Assembly: GCF_014656415.1 (NCBI RefSeq)
Contig: NZ_BNCJ01000013.1
Coordinates: forward strand, 1-64,000
Length of the DNA: 64,000 nt
Direction: 5' to 3'
Source: Seohaeicola zhoushanensis
GTDB taxonomy: Bacteria; Pseudomonadota; Alphaproteobacteria; Rhodobacterales; Rhodobacteraceae
Part shown: in pieces, positions 42,374 through 50,882 of the stretch
How the letters are laid out: each line of letters opens with the position of its first letter
How positions within the stretch are numbered: the stretch's first letter is position 1
Translations under genes and position numbers: made by a program
Notes under the pieces: model-generated
Seen by the model: only the letters and a program-made list of their open reading frames with translations
Told to the model about the DNA's origin: nothing
Database searches by the model: none

Positions 42374-43666
42374 TCAGAACAGCAGGTTTGGCAGGAAGAG
42401 GGCGATTGCCGGGAAAAGGGCCACGACGGCGACGCGGATCAGGTCCACTCCGATGAAGGGGATGATGCCGTGGATGATCTTCGAGATCGGCACGTCGGGG
42501 GTCACGCTGCGCATCACGAAAAGGTTCACGCCGATAGGCGGCGTGATCAGCCCGAGTTCGCAGAGGATGACCAGAAGGATGCCGAACCAGACCGGATCGA
42601 ACCCAAGTCCGACCACGACGGGGAAGAACAGCGGCACTGTCAGCAGCACCATCGAGATCGATTCCATCAGCATGCCGAGGACGATGTAGATGAGACAGAT
42701 CACGAAGATGACCGTCGCGGGCGAAAACCCGGATTGGGCGACGAAGTCGAGCAGGGCGGCATGTGCTCCCGAGTAGTTCAGGAATTCGGTGAACAGACCG
42801 GCTCCGATGATGAGGGCGAAGAGGATCGCGGTGGTTTCGGCGGTGTCGATCAGGATCTCGTAGAACTGGCGCAGACCCAGTTTCCGGCGCCCGAGCGCGA
42901 TGACCATGGCGCCGAATGCGCCGAAGCCGGCGGCCTCGGTGCTGGTGAAGAAGCCGGAGTAGATACCCCCGATCACCAGGACGAACAGAAGCACTGCGGC
43001 CCATATGTGCCCCAGCGAAGCGAATTTCTCGGACCAGCCGACCTTTTCGGAAGGCGGCGCGATGTCCGGTTTGCGCCAGACGGTCCAGCGCACCGCGGCG
43101 ATGTAAAGCAGGATCCCTATGATGCCGGGAATGAGACCCGCGGCATAGAGCTTGCCGATGTGGGTCTCGGTGATGATGCCATAGATGACCAGCAGGACGC
43201 TTGGCGGGATCAGAATGCCGAGCGTGGCGCCGGCCGCGATGGAGGCGGTCGACAACCGGTCGTCATACCCGTATTGCCGCATCGATGGCATCGCCACCTT
43301 GCCCATCGTCACGACGGTAGCGACCGAAGAGCCGCAGATCGACGCAAAGCCGCCGCTGGCCACCACCGTGGCAACCGCCAGCCCGCCCTTGCGCGCGCCC
43401 AGGAAACACTGGGCGGCGCGATACAGCTCGCGCGAGATGCCGGTGCCGGCGACGAGATTGCCCATCAGGATGAACAGCGGAATCACGACCATCGAATAGG
43501 TCATCGTGCTTTCGCGCGATATCATGGCCAACATGGATGACGCCGGGTTCCATCCGACGAGATAGCCAAAGCCGATGAACCCGACCAGCCCCATGGCGAG
43601 GGCGATGGGAACCCGCATGAAGATCAGGAAGAAGGCCGAGGCGAATCCGGCGAGAGCGACTGTCAT
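42374..43666 (-). CDS. dctM: TRAP transporter large permease
   Basis: 430 aa, strongly hydrophobic, with about a dozen predicted membrane segments. N-terminal FFLIFMRVPIALAMGLVGFIGFGY and VIPLFILMGNLVAGTGISRELY are typical, as is GGFASICGSSVATVVTMGKVAMPSM. DctM is the ion-coupled translocation subunit, here in an operon with DctQ and DctP. The operon runs DctP, DctQ, DctM on the minus strand from 45300. The permease may also serve the orphan DctP at 24892-25920. Confidence 0.95.
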   Translation of the reverse strand: MTVALAGFASAFFLIFMRVPIALAMGLVGFIGFGYLVGWNPASSMLAMISRESTMTYSMVVIPLFILMGNLVAGTGISRELYRAAQCFLGARKGGLAVATVVASGGFASICGSSVATVVTMGKVAMPSMRQYGYDDRLSTASIAAGATLGILIPPSVLLVIYGIITETHIGKLYAAGLIPGIIGILLYIAAVRWTVWRKPDIAPPSEKVGWSEKFASLGHIWAAVLLFVLVIGGIYSGFFTSTEAAGFGAFGAMVIALGRRKLGLRQFYEILIDTAETTAILFALIIGAGLFTEFLNYSGAHAALLDFVAQSGFSPATVIFVICLIYIVLGMLMESISMVLLTVPLFFPVVVGLGFDPVWFGILLVILCELGLITPPIGVNLFVMRSVTPDVPISKIIHGIIPFIGVDLIRVAVVALFPAIALFLPNLLF

Positions 43667-43716
43667 GGCTGAGTTCTCCGGTAATGCTGGAAGGTCGGGA
43701 CGGCGGGGCCAGCCGG

Positions 43717-44241
43717 TCAGGTGTTCGGGCTTCTGGCGGCCAGTTCACCGGGCGCGCCGGCTTGCTCGGCCGGGCGTTTCGAGCCCGACTGGAACATCGT
43801 GACGGCCAGCCCGACAAAGGCGATCACCGTGAGGCCCGAAAAGAGCGACATGCCATAGACCAGGGGAGCAATCGGAATTTTGAGCGTGGGTGTCAGGTCG
43901 TGATACCGAGCGGTGCTTTCGGCCAGAATGAACAGGCGCCAGGCCATCATGCCGAACAGAAACGCGCCGACCGCCACGCCGATCACCGTCTGCGCAGCCT
44001 TGAAGACCCGGTTGCCGACGAAGTCCAGCAGGTCAACCACGATGTGTTTCTGCCGGATCGCAATCAGCGGCAGCATGAGAAAGACCGTTGCGGCGAGCAT
44101 CAGTTCGGTCAGCTCGGCCGCGCCGTTCAGCGGGCGATTAAAGAAGTTCCGCCCGATGACGTCGATGAAGGTGATGATCATCAGGAGGAACAACAGGACC
44201 GCTGCGATGATGGAGATGGCTGTCTCGATGCGCTTGAGCAT
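43717..44241 (-). CDS. dctQ: TRAP transporter small permease
   Basis: 174 aa with four hydrophobic segments: IETAISIIAAVLLFLLMIITFIDV at the N-terminus, the ELTELMLAATVFLMLPLIAI region, an ALVGVAVGAFLFGMMAW-like third segment and a fourth at LVYGMSLFSGLTVIAFVGL. It partners with DctM in the inner membrane and lies between the DctP and DctM genes with short gaps. The C-terminal tail is hydrophilic. Normal length for the family. Confidence 0.93.
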   Translation of the reverse strand: MLKRIETAISIIAAVLLFLLMIITFIDVIGRNFFNRPLNGAAELTELMLAATVFLMLPLIAIRQKHIVVDLLDFVGNRVFKAAQTVIGVAVGAFLFGMMAWRLFILAESTARYHDLTPTLKIPIAPLVYGMSLFSGLTVIAFVGLAVTMFQSGSKRPAEQAGAPGELAARSPNT

Positions 44242-44262
44242 TGCTGTTCCTCCCTCGTGGAC

Positions 44263-45300
44263 TCAGTTGGTCGCTTTGGATTCGGCTTCCGCGACGCGGC
44301 GCCGGAATTCGGCCAGAATCTCCAGCGGGTCCTCCATGCCTTTTTCCTTAGCCCGGGTGGCCCATTCTTCTTCAAGGGGGCGTGTCGCCTCTTTCAGTTC
44401 AGCGACGAAATCGTCGCTGATCGTCTGGATGGTCAGCGTATCGGTCGCCTTCATCTGCTCCATCGCCTTATTGCCGGCGGTTGCAAAATCGTCGGCCAGA
44501 AGCTGGGCGAGTACCCGGTCCGATACCTTCCAGATCGCTTCCTGATCCTCGGGCGAGATCCTGGACCAGCTGTCTTCGTTCATGACGACGCCCAGCGTCG
44601 CGCTGAACAGGCCACCAGGCACCAGCGTGTAGTATTTGGTCATGTCCAGCATGTTCATGTTGATGACCGTCTCTGGCTGGCTGAGGCTGCCGTCGATGAC
44701 CCCGGTGCTCATCATTTCGAAGGCTTCGTTTGAGGACTTGAGGATCGGCACCGCGCCGACCGCTTCGAGGAGCGAGGTGGCATAGGGCCCGGTGCTGCGC
44801 AGCTTGATCCCCTTGAGATCTTCCATCGAGGTGATCTCTTTCTGCGTCGTCACGATATTGCCGGGCGCGTTCGAGATCATGGTCATGACCTTGACGCCCC
44901 GGTATTCGTCGTGCGGGGCGATGTATTCCTTGTAGATGTCCCAGAAGATCGGGCCGAAGACGCTTGGGTCGTTGCCGACCCAGGACATTTCGCCAAGCTC
45001 GGACATCACGAAGCGGCCAGGCGTGTAGCCGGTCACGATGAAAGAAACGTCTGCCAGACCGTCGCGGACGACATCGAACTGCCCAGCGGCAGAGCCAACC
45101 ATCTTTGGCAGCGTTTCGACCTTGACCCGGCCTTCGGTCACCTTCTCGATCTGTTCGAACCAGGGATACATGACCTCTGTGTTCACGTGATGCTGCGGCG
45201 GCAGCCAGGACGAGTATTTCCATACGACGTTCTCGGCAGCGGCCGGTCCCGCTACCGCAGTCATGAATGCGCCAATCGCCGCGAATTGAGTGATCTTCAT
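44263..45300 (-). CDS. dctP: TRAP transporter solute-binding protein
   Basis: 345 aa, ATG after GAGGAGGGA. The signal peptide ends near AAEN (about residue 22). DctP motifs include VVRDGLADVSFIVTGYTPGRFVM, MEDLKGIKLRSTGPYA and LEAVGAVPIL. It is a periplasmic ligand-binding component, first gene of the TRAP operon, closely similar in layout to the orphan DctP at 24892. Two operator copies lie in the promoter region it shares with the MFS gene. An organic acid is the usual TRAP ligand. Confidence 0.94.
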   Translation of the reverse strand: MKITQFAAIGAFMTAVAGPAAAENVVWKYSSWLPPQHHVNTEVMYPWFEQIEKVTEGRVKVETLPKMVGSAAGQFDVVRDGLADVSFIVTGYTPGRFVMSELGEMSWVGNDPSVFGPIFWDIYKEYIAPHDEYRGVKVMTMISNAPGNIVTTQKEITSMEDLKGIKLRSTGPYATSLLEAVGAVPILKSSNEAFEMMSTGVIDGSLSQPETVINMNMLDMTKYYTLVPGGLFSATLGVVMNEDSWSRISPEDQEAIWKVSDRVLAQLLADDFATAGNKAMEQMKATDTLTIQTISDDFVAELKEATRPLEEEWATRAKEKGMEDPLEILAEFRRRVAEAESKATN

Positions 45301-45390
45301 TCCGTCCCTCCTCTGGTCGGTACCAACTACCTGTGATCGGCTCTCTTTCGCCGAGGTGGCACAAGGATGAAGCGCCGGTCTCTGATCGTC

Positions 45391-45409
45391 TGTCCCTTGC
45401 AGTGTGACA
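45391..45409. promoter_or_regulatory. Palindromic operator variant with 5-bp spacer (TRAP/MFS region)
   Basis: TGTCCCT-TGCAG-TGTGACA, 11 of 14 arm positions with a spacer one base short, 91 bp upstream of the DctP start. The minus-strand hexamer at the usual distance (TCATCC) is a poor -10. Confidence 0.45.
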
Positions 45410-45427
45410 GTCGTGATGGGCGTCGTT

Positions 45428-45447
45428 TGTCCCTGCGGGCAGGTGCA
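45428..45447. promoter_or_regulatory. Palindromic operator, site 7
   Basis: TGTCCCT-GCGGGC-AGGTGCA, 10 of 14 arm positions. TAGTCT (45469-45474) on the plus strand follows after about 21 bp and would start the MFS transcript near 45480. Confidence 0.5.
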
Positions 45448-45598
45448 TGGCCCGGCATTTGTGATAGATAGTCTCGTACAGAGAGCCGCCCTGGGCGGCG
45501 ACGGAGAGACTATTGGACGACAAGCGAATTCCGCGGGTCAGGACCGAAATGGCCCCCCTGCCCGCCCGGCCGCCGGGGCAAGACGAAAGAGCCACCAG

Positions 45599-46840
45599 AT
45601 GAGCGATGGAACTGCAGAGCGGGTCGCGATGGCCCGACCCGGTCCGATGTTGCAGTATGTTTTCTCCGCGATCGTCTTGTTTCTGGCTCTCTTCGGCAGC
45701 CATCTGGCGACGCCGCTTTATCCGTTCTGGCAGGACAGGTTCGATTTGACGAACTCGGATATCGTGATGATCTTTGTCTGTTACCCGATTGGTGTGACCT
45801 TTGGCCTCCTGCATGGCGGACGGCTGGGGGATCAACTGGGACGCAAGCCCATGGTGCGCAGTGGCCTGTTCCTGATTCTGCTGGCAAGCCTTGGGTATCT
45901 GGTTGCCAATTCCATGACTCCGCTGCTGGTCGCGCGTCTGCTCAACGGCTACGGGATCGGCATGCTCAGCGGGCCGGCCGTGGCCTCGATCATCGAATTG
46001 CACCCCAGGCTGGACCGGGGTGCCGCGTCGCGGGTCGGTGCCGTCGCGACCCTGAGCGCGCCGGCGGCGGGCATGCTGACGGCCACGCTGGTGGTCTATT
46101 TTGCGGCGACAGAGACGGCTGTACTGCTGCCTTACCTGATCTTCGCGACACTGCTGGTGGTGAGCCTTGGACTGACCTGGGGCTATCGGGAAACGATCTT
46201 GCCAATTGCCAGGCGGAGCCTTCGTTCGGCTTCGTATCGCCCGCAGGCGATGCGTGTACCCGCCGACATCCGCGGACCGTTCATCTATGCCGCCTGCCTT
46301 GCGGTACTCTGTTGGGCCAACACCGGGCTTTGGCTGTCGCTGGGACCAAGCATGTTCTTCACTCTGATGACAGATGCGCATCCGCTTGTCGGCGGGCTGT
46401 CCGTGGTGGCCTTTCTGGGAACGGCCGGCATGATCCAGCTGACAGGCGGTTGGCTGGGATACATCAGGGCGACCCTGGTTTCCCTAGTCCTTGTCGTTGT
46501 CGCGCTGGTGACCGTGCTGGTCGCCCTAAAGACGGAAAGCGTGGCCGGGGTCGCCATCGGTCTGCTGGTCGGCGGAATGTCTCAGGGCCTTGGATGGATG
46601 GGCACGGTGGAGCTGATAAACCGGATCGCTCCTGACGCGATGCGCGCTTCCGTGCTCTCGATGCTCTATATGTGCAGCTATTTCGGCTCCATCGTGCCGG
46701 TGCTCTTCACCGGTTTCGCGGCCGACCGATTTGGATTGTTCCCCGCGCTTTTCGGCATGTGTTCGGTGTCGATCGCCGCCGCCTGCATTCTTTTTGTCGT
46801 TACCGTGAAACTTCGCAGAAGTTTGCCGCAAAAAGCGTAA
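45599..46840 (+). CDS. MFS transporter
   Basis: 413 aa with about 12 membrane segments. The start ATG at 45599 (MSDGTAERVAM) is chosen because membrane-protein character begins soon after, and the longer frame would start upstream of the predicted promoter. The MFS loop motif GGRLGDQLGRKPMV follows the second segment (about residues 73-86). It probably moves the substrate, an intermediate or a toxic product. It diverges from the TRAP operon, so two transport systems share one operator-bearing promoter region. Confidence 0.87.
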   Translation: MSDGTAERVAMARPGPMLQYVFSAIVLFLALFGSHLATPLYPFWQDRFDLTNSDIVMIFVCYPIGVTFGLLHGGRLGDQLGRKPMVRSGLFLILLASLGYLVANSMTPLLVARLLNGYGIGMLSGPAVASIIELHPRLDRGAASRVGAVATLSAPAAGMLTATLVVYFAATETAVLLPYLIFATLLVVSLGLTWGYRETILPIARRSLRSASYRPQAMRVPADIRGPFIYAACLAVLCWANTGLWLSLGPSMFFTLMTDAHPLVGGLSVVAFLGTAGMIQLTGGWLGYIRATLVSLVLVVVALVTVLVALKTESVAGVAIGLLVGGMSQGLGWMGTVELINRIAPDAMRASVLSMLYMCSYFGSIVPVLFTGFAADRFGLFPALFGMCSVSIAAACILFVVTVKLRRSLPQKA

Positions 46841-46851
46841 CGAACCCGGCC

Positions 46852-46871
46852 TGTCCCTAAAGGCATGGACA
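46852..46871. promoter_or_regulatory. Palindromic operator, site 8
   Basis: TGTCCCT-AAAGGC-ATGGACA, 11 of 14 arm positions, 76 bp before the CoA-transferase start. CAAGACT (46892-46898) begins after the same 20-bp gap as at site 1. Confidence 0.65.
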
Positions 46872-46947
46872 AATCGCGCAGTCCGGACGTGCAAGACTGT
46901 GGCCGAAGACGCGCCCGGCGCGGCCCGACCATATGCACAGGACAAAG

Positions 46948-48174
46948 ATGACTAAGAGGAAATTTTCCGGTCCGCTGCGCGGCATGCGCATACTTGAAAT
47001 CGGCCATTTCATCGCGGCGCCCTTCTGTACCCGCCTGCTGGCGGATCTCGGGGCGGATGTCGTGAAAGTCGAGCCGCTTTCGGGCGACCCTGTCCGCAAA
47101 TGGGGTGACTCGGTCGACGGCAAATCGCTTTGGTGGTCCGTGCATGCGCGCAACAAGCGTTCGGTGGCGGTCAACCTGAAGGCGCCGGGGGCGGCCGGGG
47201 TAATTCTGCGGCTGGTGCGGGACTGCGACGCATTGGTCGAGAATTTCCGGCCGGGCCAGCTGGCCCGCATGGGCCTGTCCAACGAGACCCTGCGGCGGGA
47301 GAACCCGGCCCTGGTGATCGGCCATGTGTCGGGCTATGGCCAGGACGGCCCTTATCGTGATCGTGCCGCCTTCGGCGTGATCGGCGAGGCCATCGGAGGT
47401 CTGCGGCATCTGTCGGACCATCCGCCGGGGACATCCGATCTGCCGCCGGTACGGGTCGGGGTGAGCATCGGCGATTCACTGGCCGGCCTTTACGCGGCGC
47501 TTGGCATCGTGTCGGCCCTCTGGCAGCGGGACCGCGCGGCGGGCGATGGCCGCGGCCGTACGGTGGACGTCGCCCTGACCGAGTCGGTGCTCAGCCTGAT
47601 GGAGGGAATGCTGCCGGAATATGGCGAGACCGGCAAAGTCCGCCAGCCCTCGGGATCGCGCATACCGACGGCCGCGCCATCGAGCGCCTATCCGACGCGG
47701 GACGGGAAATGGGTGCTGATCGCCGGCAATTCCGAACCGCTGTTCCAACGTCTCTGCGCCTTGATGGGAGGAACGGATCTGGCAGGTGATCCGCGCTTTT
47801 GCGACAACCCTTCGCGGGTGGCCAACGTCGCGGCGCTGGATGACATGATCGGCGCCTGGACGTGCCAATTTGAGGCTGCAACACTTCTGGATCTGCTTGA
47901 AAAGGCAGATGTGCCCGCGACCCGGATTTACGACGCCGCGGATTGCGCCGCCGATCCCCAATTTCGCCATCGCGAGATGGTGCGGGAGGTCGAGGATCCG
48001 CTGTTCGGCAAGGCTCTGACCCATCCCGGCATCGTGCCGAAGGTGACGGACGATCCCGGCGAAATCCGCTGGTGCGGTGCTGCCATCGGGGAGCACACCG
48101 ACGAAGTGCTGGCCGGGTCTGGCTTTACACTGCCCGAAATCGCTGCCTTGCGCGAGAAGGAGATCATCGCATGA
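46948..48174 (+). CDS. Family III CoA-transferase (CaiB/BaiF), active-site Asp apparently absent
   Basis: 408 aa; ATG 46948 has AGGA seven bases upstream and is preferred to 46933. Family motifs: LRGMRILEIGHFIAAPFCTRLLADLGADVVKVEP, NKRSVAVNLKAPG and GHVSGYGQDGPYRDRAAFGVIGEAIGG. At the usual catalytic Asp position the sequence shows Gly (AAFGVIG). The C-terminal EHTDEVL is normal. It is coupled to the HMG-CoA lyase gene by an ATGA overlap, so it may charge the lyase substrate. The loss of Asp implies altered chemistry or a family variant. Confidence 0.87.
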   Translation: MTKRKFSGPLRGMRILEIGHFIAAPFCTRLLADLGADVVKVEPLSGDPVRKWGDSVDGKSLWWSVHARNKRSVAVNLKAPGAAGVILRLVRDCDALVENFRPGQLARMGLSNETLRRENPALVIGHVSGYGQDGPYRDRAAFGVIGEAIGGLRHLSDHPPGTSDLPPVRVGVSIGDSLAGLYAALGIVSALWQRDRAAGDGRGRTVDVALTESVLSLMEGMLPEYGETGKVRQPSGSRIPTAAPSSAYPTRDGKWVLIAGNSEPLFQRLCALMGGTDLAGDPRFCDNPSRVANVAALDDMIGAWTCQFEAATLLDLLEKADVPATRIYDAADCAADPQFRHREMVREVEDPLFGKALTHPGIVPKVTDDPGEIRWCGAAIGEHTDEVLAGSGFTLPEIAALREKEIIA

Positions 48175-49082
48175 CCTCGCCCGGTGTCACACTGGTTGAA
48201 GTCGGTCCGCGGGACGGCTTTCAGGGCATTGGCCCCTTGATTCCAACCCAGAACAAGATCACCTTCCTGCAGCGCCTTTCTGCTGCGGGCCTGAGAGAGA
48301 TCGAGATCGGGTCCTATGTCAGCGCGAAGGCCCTGCCCCAGATGGCCGATACGCCCGAGCTGCTGGCGGCCTGCACGGCGATGCCCGACGTGTCGCCCCG
48401 GGTGCTGGTGCCAAGTCTGAAACATGCCTTGCGGGCGTTGGAAGACGGGGTGACGTTTCCGACCTTTGTGCTGTCGGTCTCGGAATCACACAATCGGAAC
48501 AATGTGAAGCGGCATCCGGACGAGTCGGTGGGTGAATATCTTCAGATCGTTGAGACCCTGCCCGACAACGCGGATTTGCGGCTGGACCTCTCGACCTGTT
48601 TTGATTGCCCCTTTGAGGGGCGGGTGGATGAAGATGCCGTGTTGCGGCTGCTGGAGAAGCTGGTGCCGGCGAAGCCGGGCGCGGAAATCTGCCTCTGCGA
48701 CACCACCGGAAAGGCAGAGCCGCAACAGGTCGAACGCCTGTTTTCCATGGCGCGCACGACTTTCCCCGAAGTGGATCGCTGGGCGGTTCATGCCCACGAC
48801 ACCTATGGCCTGGGACTGGCGAACGTGTATGCCGCCTACCGGTCCGGGGTGCGGATCGTAGATGCGTCCTTCGCGGGTTTGGGTGGCTGTCCGTTTGCGC
48901 CGGGCGCGACCGGCAATGTGGCGACAGAGGATGTGGTCTGGATGTTCAACCGGATGGGCATCTCCACGGGCGTCGATCTCGACGGCCTGATCCCTGTGGC
49001 CTGCGATGGGGCCGGCATCCCCGGCGGGCAGAGCGGCGGGCGGGTTCGAGCCGCCATGGCCGGCCGCACGGCGACACTGTGA
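48171..49082 (+). CDS. HMG-CoA lyase family enzyme (canonical motif)
   Basis: 303 aa, beginning in an ATGA overlap with the CoA-transferase. Motifs: VEVGPRDGFQ (metal Asp present), IGSYVSAKALPQMAD, HAHDTYGLGLANV with metal His residues, and GLGGCPFAPGATGNVATEDVVW with the catalytic Cys. It cleaves 3-hydroxy-3-methylglutaryl-CoA or a close analogue to acetyl-CoA and a keto acid. Together with the variant at 31346 it gives the region two DRE-TIM lyases, a strong hint of methyl-branched intermediates. Confidence 0.92.
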   Translation: MTSPGVTLVEVGPRDGFQGIGPLIPTQNKITFLQRLSAAGLREIEIGSYVSAKALPQMADTPELLAACTAMPDVSPRVLVPSLKHALRALEDGVTFPTFVLSVSESHNRNNVKRHPDESVGEYLQIVETLPDNADLRLDLSTCFDCPFEGRVDEDAVLRLLEKLVPAKPGAEICLCDTTGKAEPQQVERLFSMARTTFPEVDRWAVHAHDTYGLGLANVYAAYRSGVRIVDASFAGLGGCPFAPGATGNVATEDVVWMFNRMGISTGVDLDGLIPVACDGAGIPGGQSGGRVRAAMAGRTATL

Positions 49083-49089
49083 GGCAGCA

Positions 49090-49812
49090 TTACAGGGTGC
49101 GCGAGGCTCGGTGCATCCGGTCGCCGAACATGGCCGACCACTGTTCGGGCGTCAGTTCCGCCTTCGCCCGGGCATAGAGAGCACGATTTTCGTCCATGAT
49201 CGCCTGTCGGGCCGCCTGCACTGCGGGCCGCGCGGCAATCCGGTCGTGCCAGGCGGCCAGATGCGGCAGCGCGTCAAGCGTCAGGCCGATCAGGGAAAGT
49301 CCGCCCAGCCAGGGAAAGCAAGCCATATCGGCAATACTGTATTCGCCGGCAAGATAGTCTGCCCCGGCAAGGCGATATTCCATCACATGCAGAAGTCGCT
49401 CGGCTTCGCTGCGGTAGCGCGCGACGGCATAGTGCTGGCCTTCCGGTGCATAGCGGATGAAATGATGCGCCTGCCCGTGCATCGGCCCGAGCCCGGCGAT
49501 CTGCCAGGCCAGCCATTGTTGGCAGAGGCTTCGGCCGCGCGGGTCTTCCGGGATAAATCGGCCCGACTTTTCCGCCAGATAGGTCAGGATCGCCCCGGAT
49601 TCGAAGACGGCGAAAGGATCGCCCCCATCGGCTGGCGCGCGGTCGACAATGGCTGGCAGCTTGCAGTTGGGGTTGATCCTGCGAAACTCCGGAGTCAGAT
49701 GATCGCCTCGAAACATCTCATATCGGACCAGCCGATATTCCAGACCGGTTTCTTCCAGCATGATCGCGATCTTCAGGTTGTTGCCCGTGGCGACATAGTG
49801 AAGGTCAATCAT
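49090..49812 (-). CDS. Glutathione S-transferase (YfcG/Ure2p-like)
   Basis: 240 aa. N-terminal thioredoxin-fold domain: LHYVATGNNLKIAIMLEETGLEYRLV, NPNCKLPAIVD and FESGAILTYLAEKSGRF (glutathione-binding ES). C-terminal helical domain from about residue 95 with SIADMACFPWL. Such GSTs conjugate glutathione to electrophiles, act on disulfides or open epoxides. Near an epoxide-hydrolase-like gene and several oxygenases it may detoxify reactive products. Last gene of the minus series starting at 57101, four bases after the MDR gene. Confidence 0.9.
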   Translation of the reverse strand: MIDLHYVATGNNLKIAIMLEETGLEYRLVRYEMFRGDHLTPEFRRINPNCKLPAIVDRAPADGGDPFAVFESGAILTYLAEKSGRFIPEDPRGRSLCQQWLAWQIAGLGPMHGQAHHFIRYAPEGQHYAVARYRSEAERLLHVMEYRLAGADYLAGEYSIADMACFPWLGGLSLIGLTLDALPHLAAWHDRIAARPAVQAARQAIMDENRALYARAKAELTPEQWSAMFGDRMHRASRTL

Positions 49813-49815
49813 TCT

Positions 49816-50835
49816 CTAATCCACCTTGATCACGATCTTGCCGAAATGCCCGGCACGGCGCTGGAGAGCGTAGGCGTCCTTTACGTCGTCCATCGCAAAA
49901 ACATGGCCAATGGCCGGTTTCAGCTCATGCAGGGACAGCGCGCGGTTCATCTCGTGGAACTGGGCGCAGTTTCCGACGGTAATGCCCTGAAGGTTGACGG
50001 ATTTGCCGATCACCAGACGGGGCGCGACCCCGGCGCCTTCCTGCGCGACAAAGCCGATGGCGACAATCGTGCCGCCGACGCGGACGGACTGCATCGATTT
50101 TTCCAGTGTGCCGGGACCTCCGACCTCGACCACCACATCGACGCCACGGCCGTCGGTCAACTGCATCACGTCCTTGTGCCAGTCTGGCGATGCCTTGTAG
50201 TCGATGAGGTGATGCGCGCCCATTTCGGCCAGCCGCGCCCGCTTTTCAGCGCTGCCCGACAGGATGATGATCCGGGCGCCGGCCATTCTGGCAAATTGCA
50301 GGGCAAAGACCGACACACCGCCGGAACCGATCAGCAGCACGTCCTGACCCGGCTGCAGCGCGGCCACGTTGAACAGCGCGTTCCATGCTGTCAGACCGGC
50401 GCAGGGCAGCGTCGCGGCTTCTTCATCACTCAGATGGTCAGGCACCGGAATGGCGGCATGGGCGGGCAGAAGCGCGTATTGCGCCAGCATCCCGTCCATG
50501 TTGGCGCCCAGCGACCGGGTGCGTGCAGCGGCAGTGATCGGGCCGGTGATCCAGTCCGGGTAAAAGGCGCCGGCGACGCGTTGCCCGGGGACAAGCCCCG
50601 AGACGCCTTCGCCAAGGGCTGCGATCTCTCCGGCTCCGTCCGACAGCGGCACGACGGTTTCCGGCAGGGCACCATACATGTGATCTGCAACCAGCAGATC
50701 GCGGAAGTTCAGGGATGCGGCGCGGACGCGTACCAGCACTTCACCGCGTCCGGGCTTCGGGACCGGGCGGGATGCAATGCTCAGCCCGCCGCCCCCATGC
50801 GCCGGGCGAAGCTCGACTGCTTTCATATTCGTCAT
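49816..50835 (-). CDS. Medium-chain dehydrogenase/reductase (quinone oxidoreductase-like)
   Basis: 339 aa. Motifs: VRAASLNFRDLLVADHMYG, LSDGAGEIAALGEGVSGL and the nucleotide-binding VLLIGSGGVSVFALQFARMAG (about residues 167-187). Structural-zinc cysteines are absent, so it belongs with zinc-free reductases acting on quinones or enones. It could reduce a ring enone double bond. A 9-bp GC-rich stem-loop lies in the gap to the SDR gene upstream. Confidence 0.88.
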   Translation of the reverse strand: MTNMKAVELRPAHGGGGLSIASRPVPKPGRGEVLVRVRAASLNFRDLLVADHMYGALPETVVPLSDGAGEIAALGEGVSGLVPGQRVAGAFYPDWITGPITAAARTRSLGANMDGMLAQYALLPAHAAIPVPDHLSDEEAATLPCAGLTAWNALFNVAALQPGQDVLLIGSGGVSVFALQFARMAGARIIILSGSAEKRARLAEMGAHHLIDYKASPDWHKDVMQLTDGRGVDVVVEVGGPGTLEKSMQSVRVGGTIVAIGFVAQEGAGVAPRLVIGKSVNLQGITVGNCAQFHEMNRALSLHELKPAIGHVFAMDDVKDAYALQRRAGHFGKIVIKVD

Positions 50836-50855
50836 GCGATCATCCGATATGCTGC

Positions 50856-50876
50856 GCCCGGATCAGCGATCCGGGC
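50856..50876. other. Strong stem-loop between SDR and MDR genes
   Basis: GCCCGGATC (50856-50864), loop AGC, GATCCGGGC (50868-50876): nine perfect pairs. No T run follows on the minus strand. It may be an mRNA-processing or partial termination hairpin within the operon. Confidence 0.5.
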
Positions 50877-50882
50877 AAGCTT

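Noticed and set aside
45404-45598. Longer N-terminus for the MFS gene
   Set aside because: The added 65 residues are not membrane-protein-like and would begin upstream of the predicted operator-linked -10 element at 45469.
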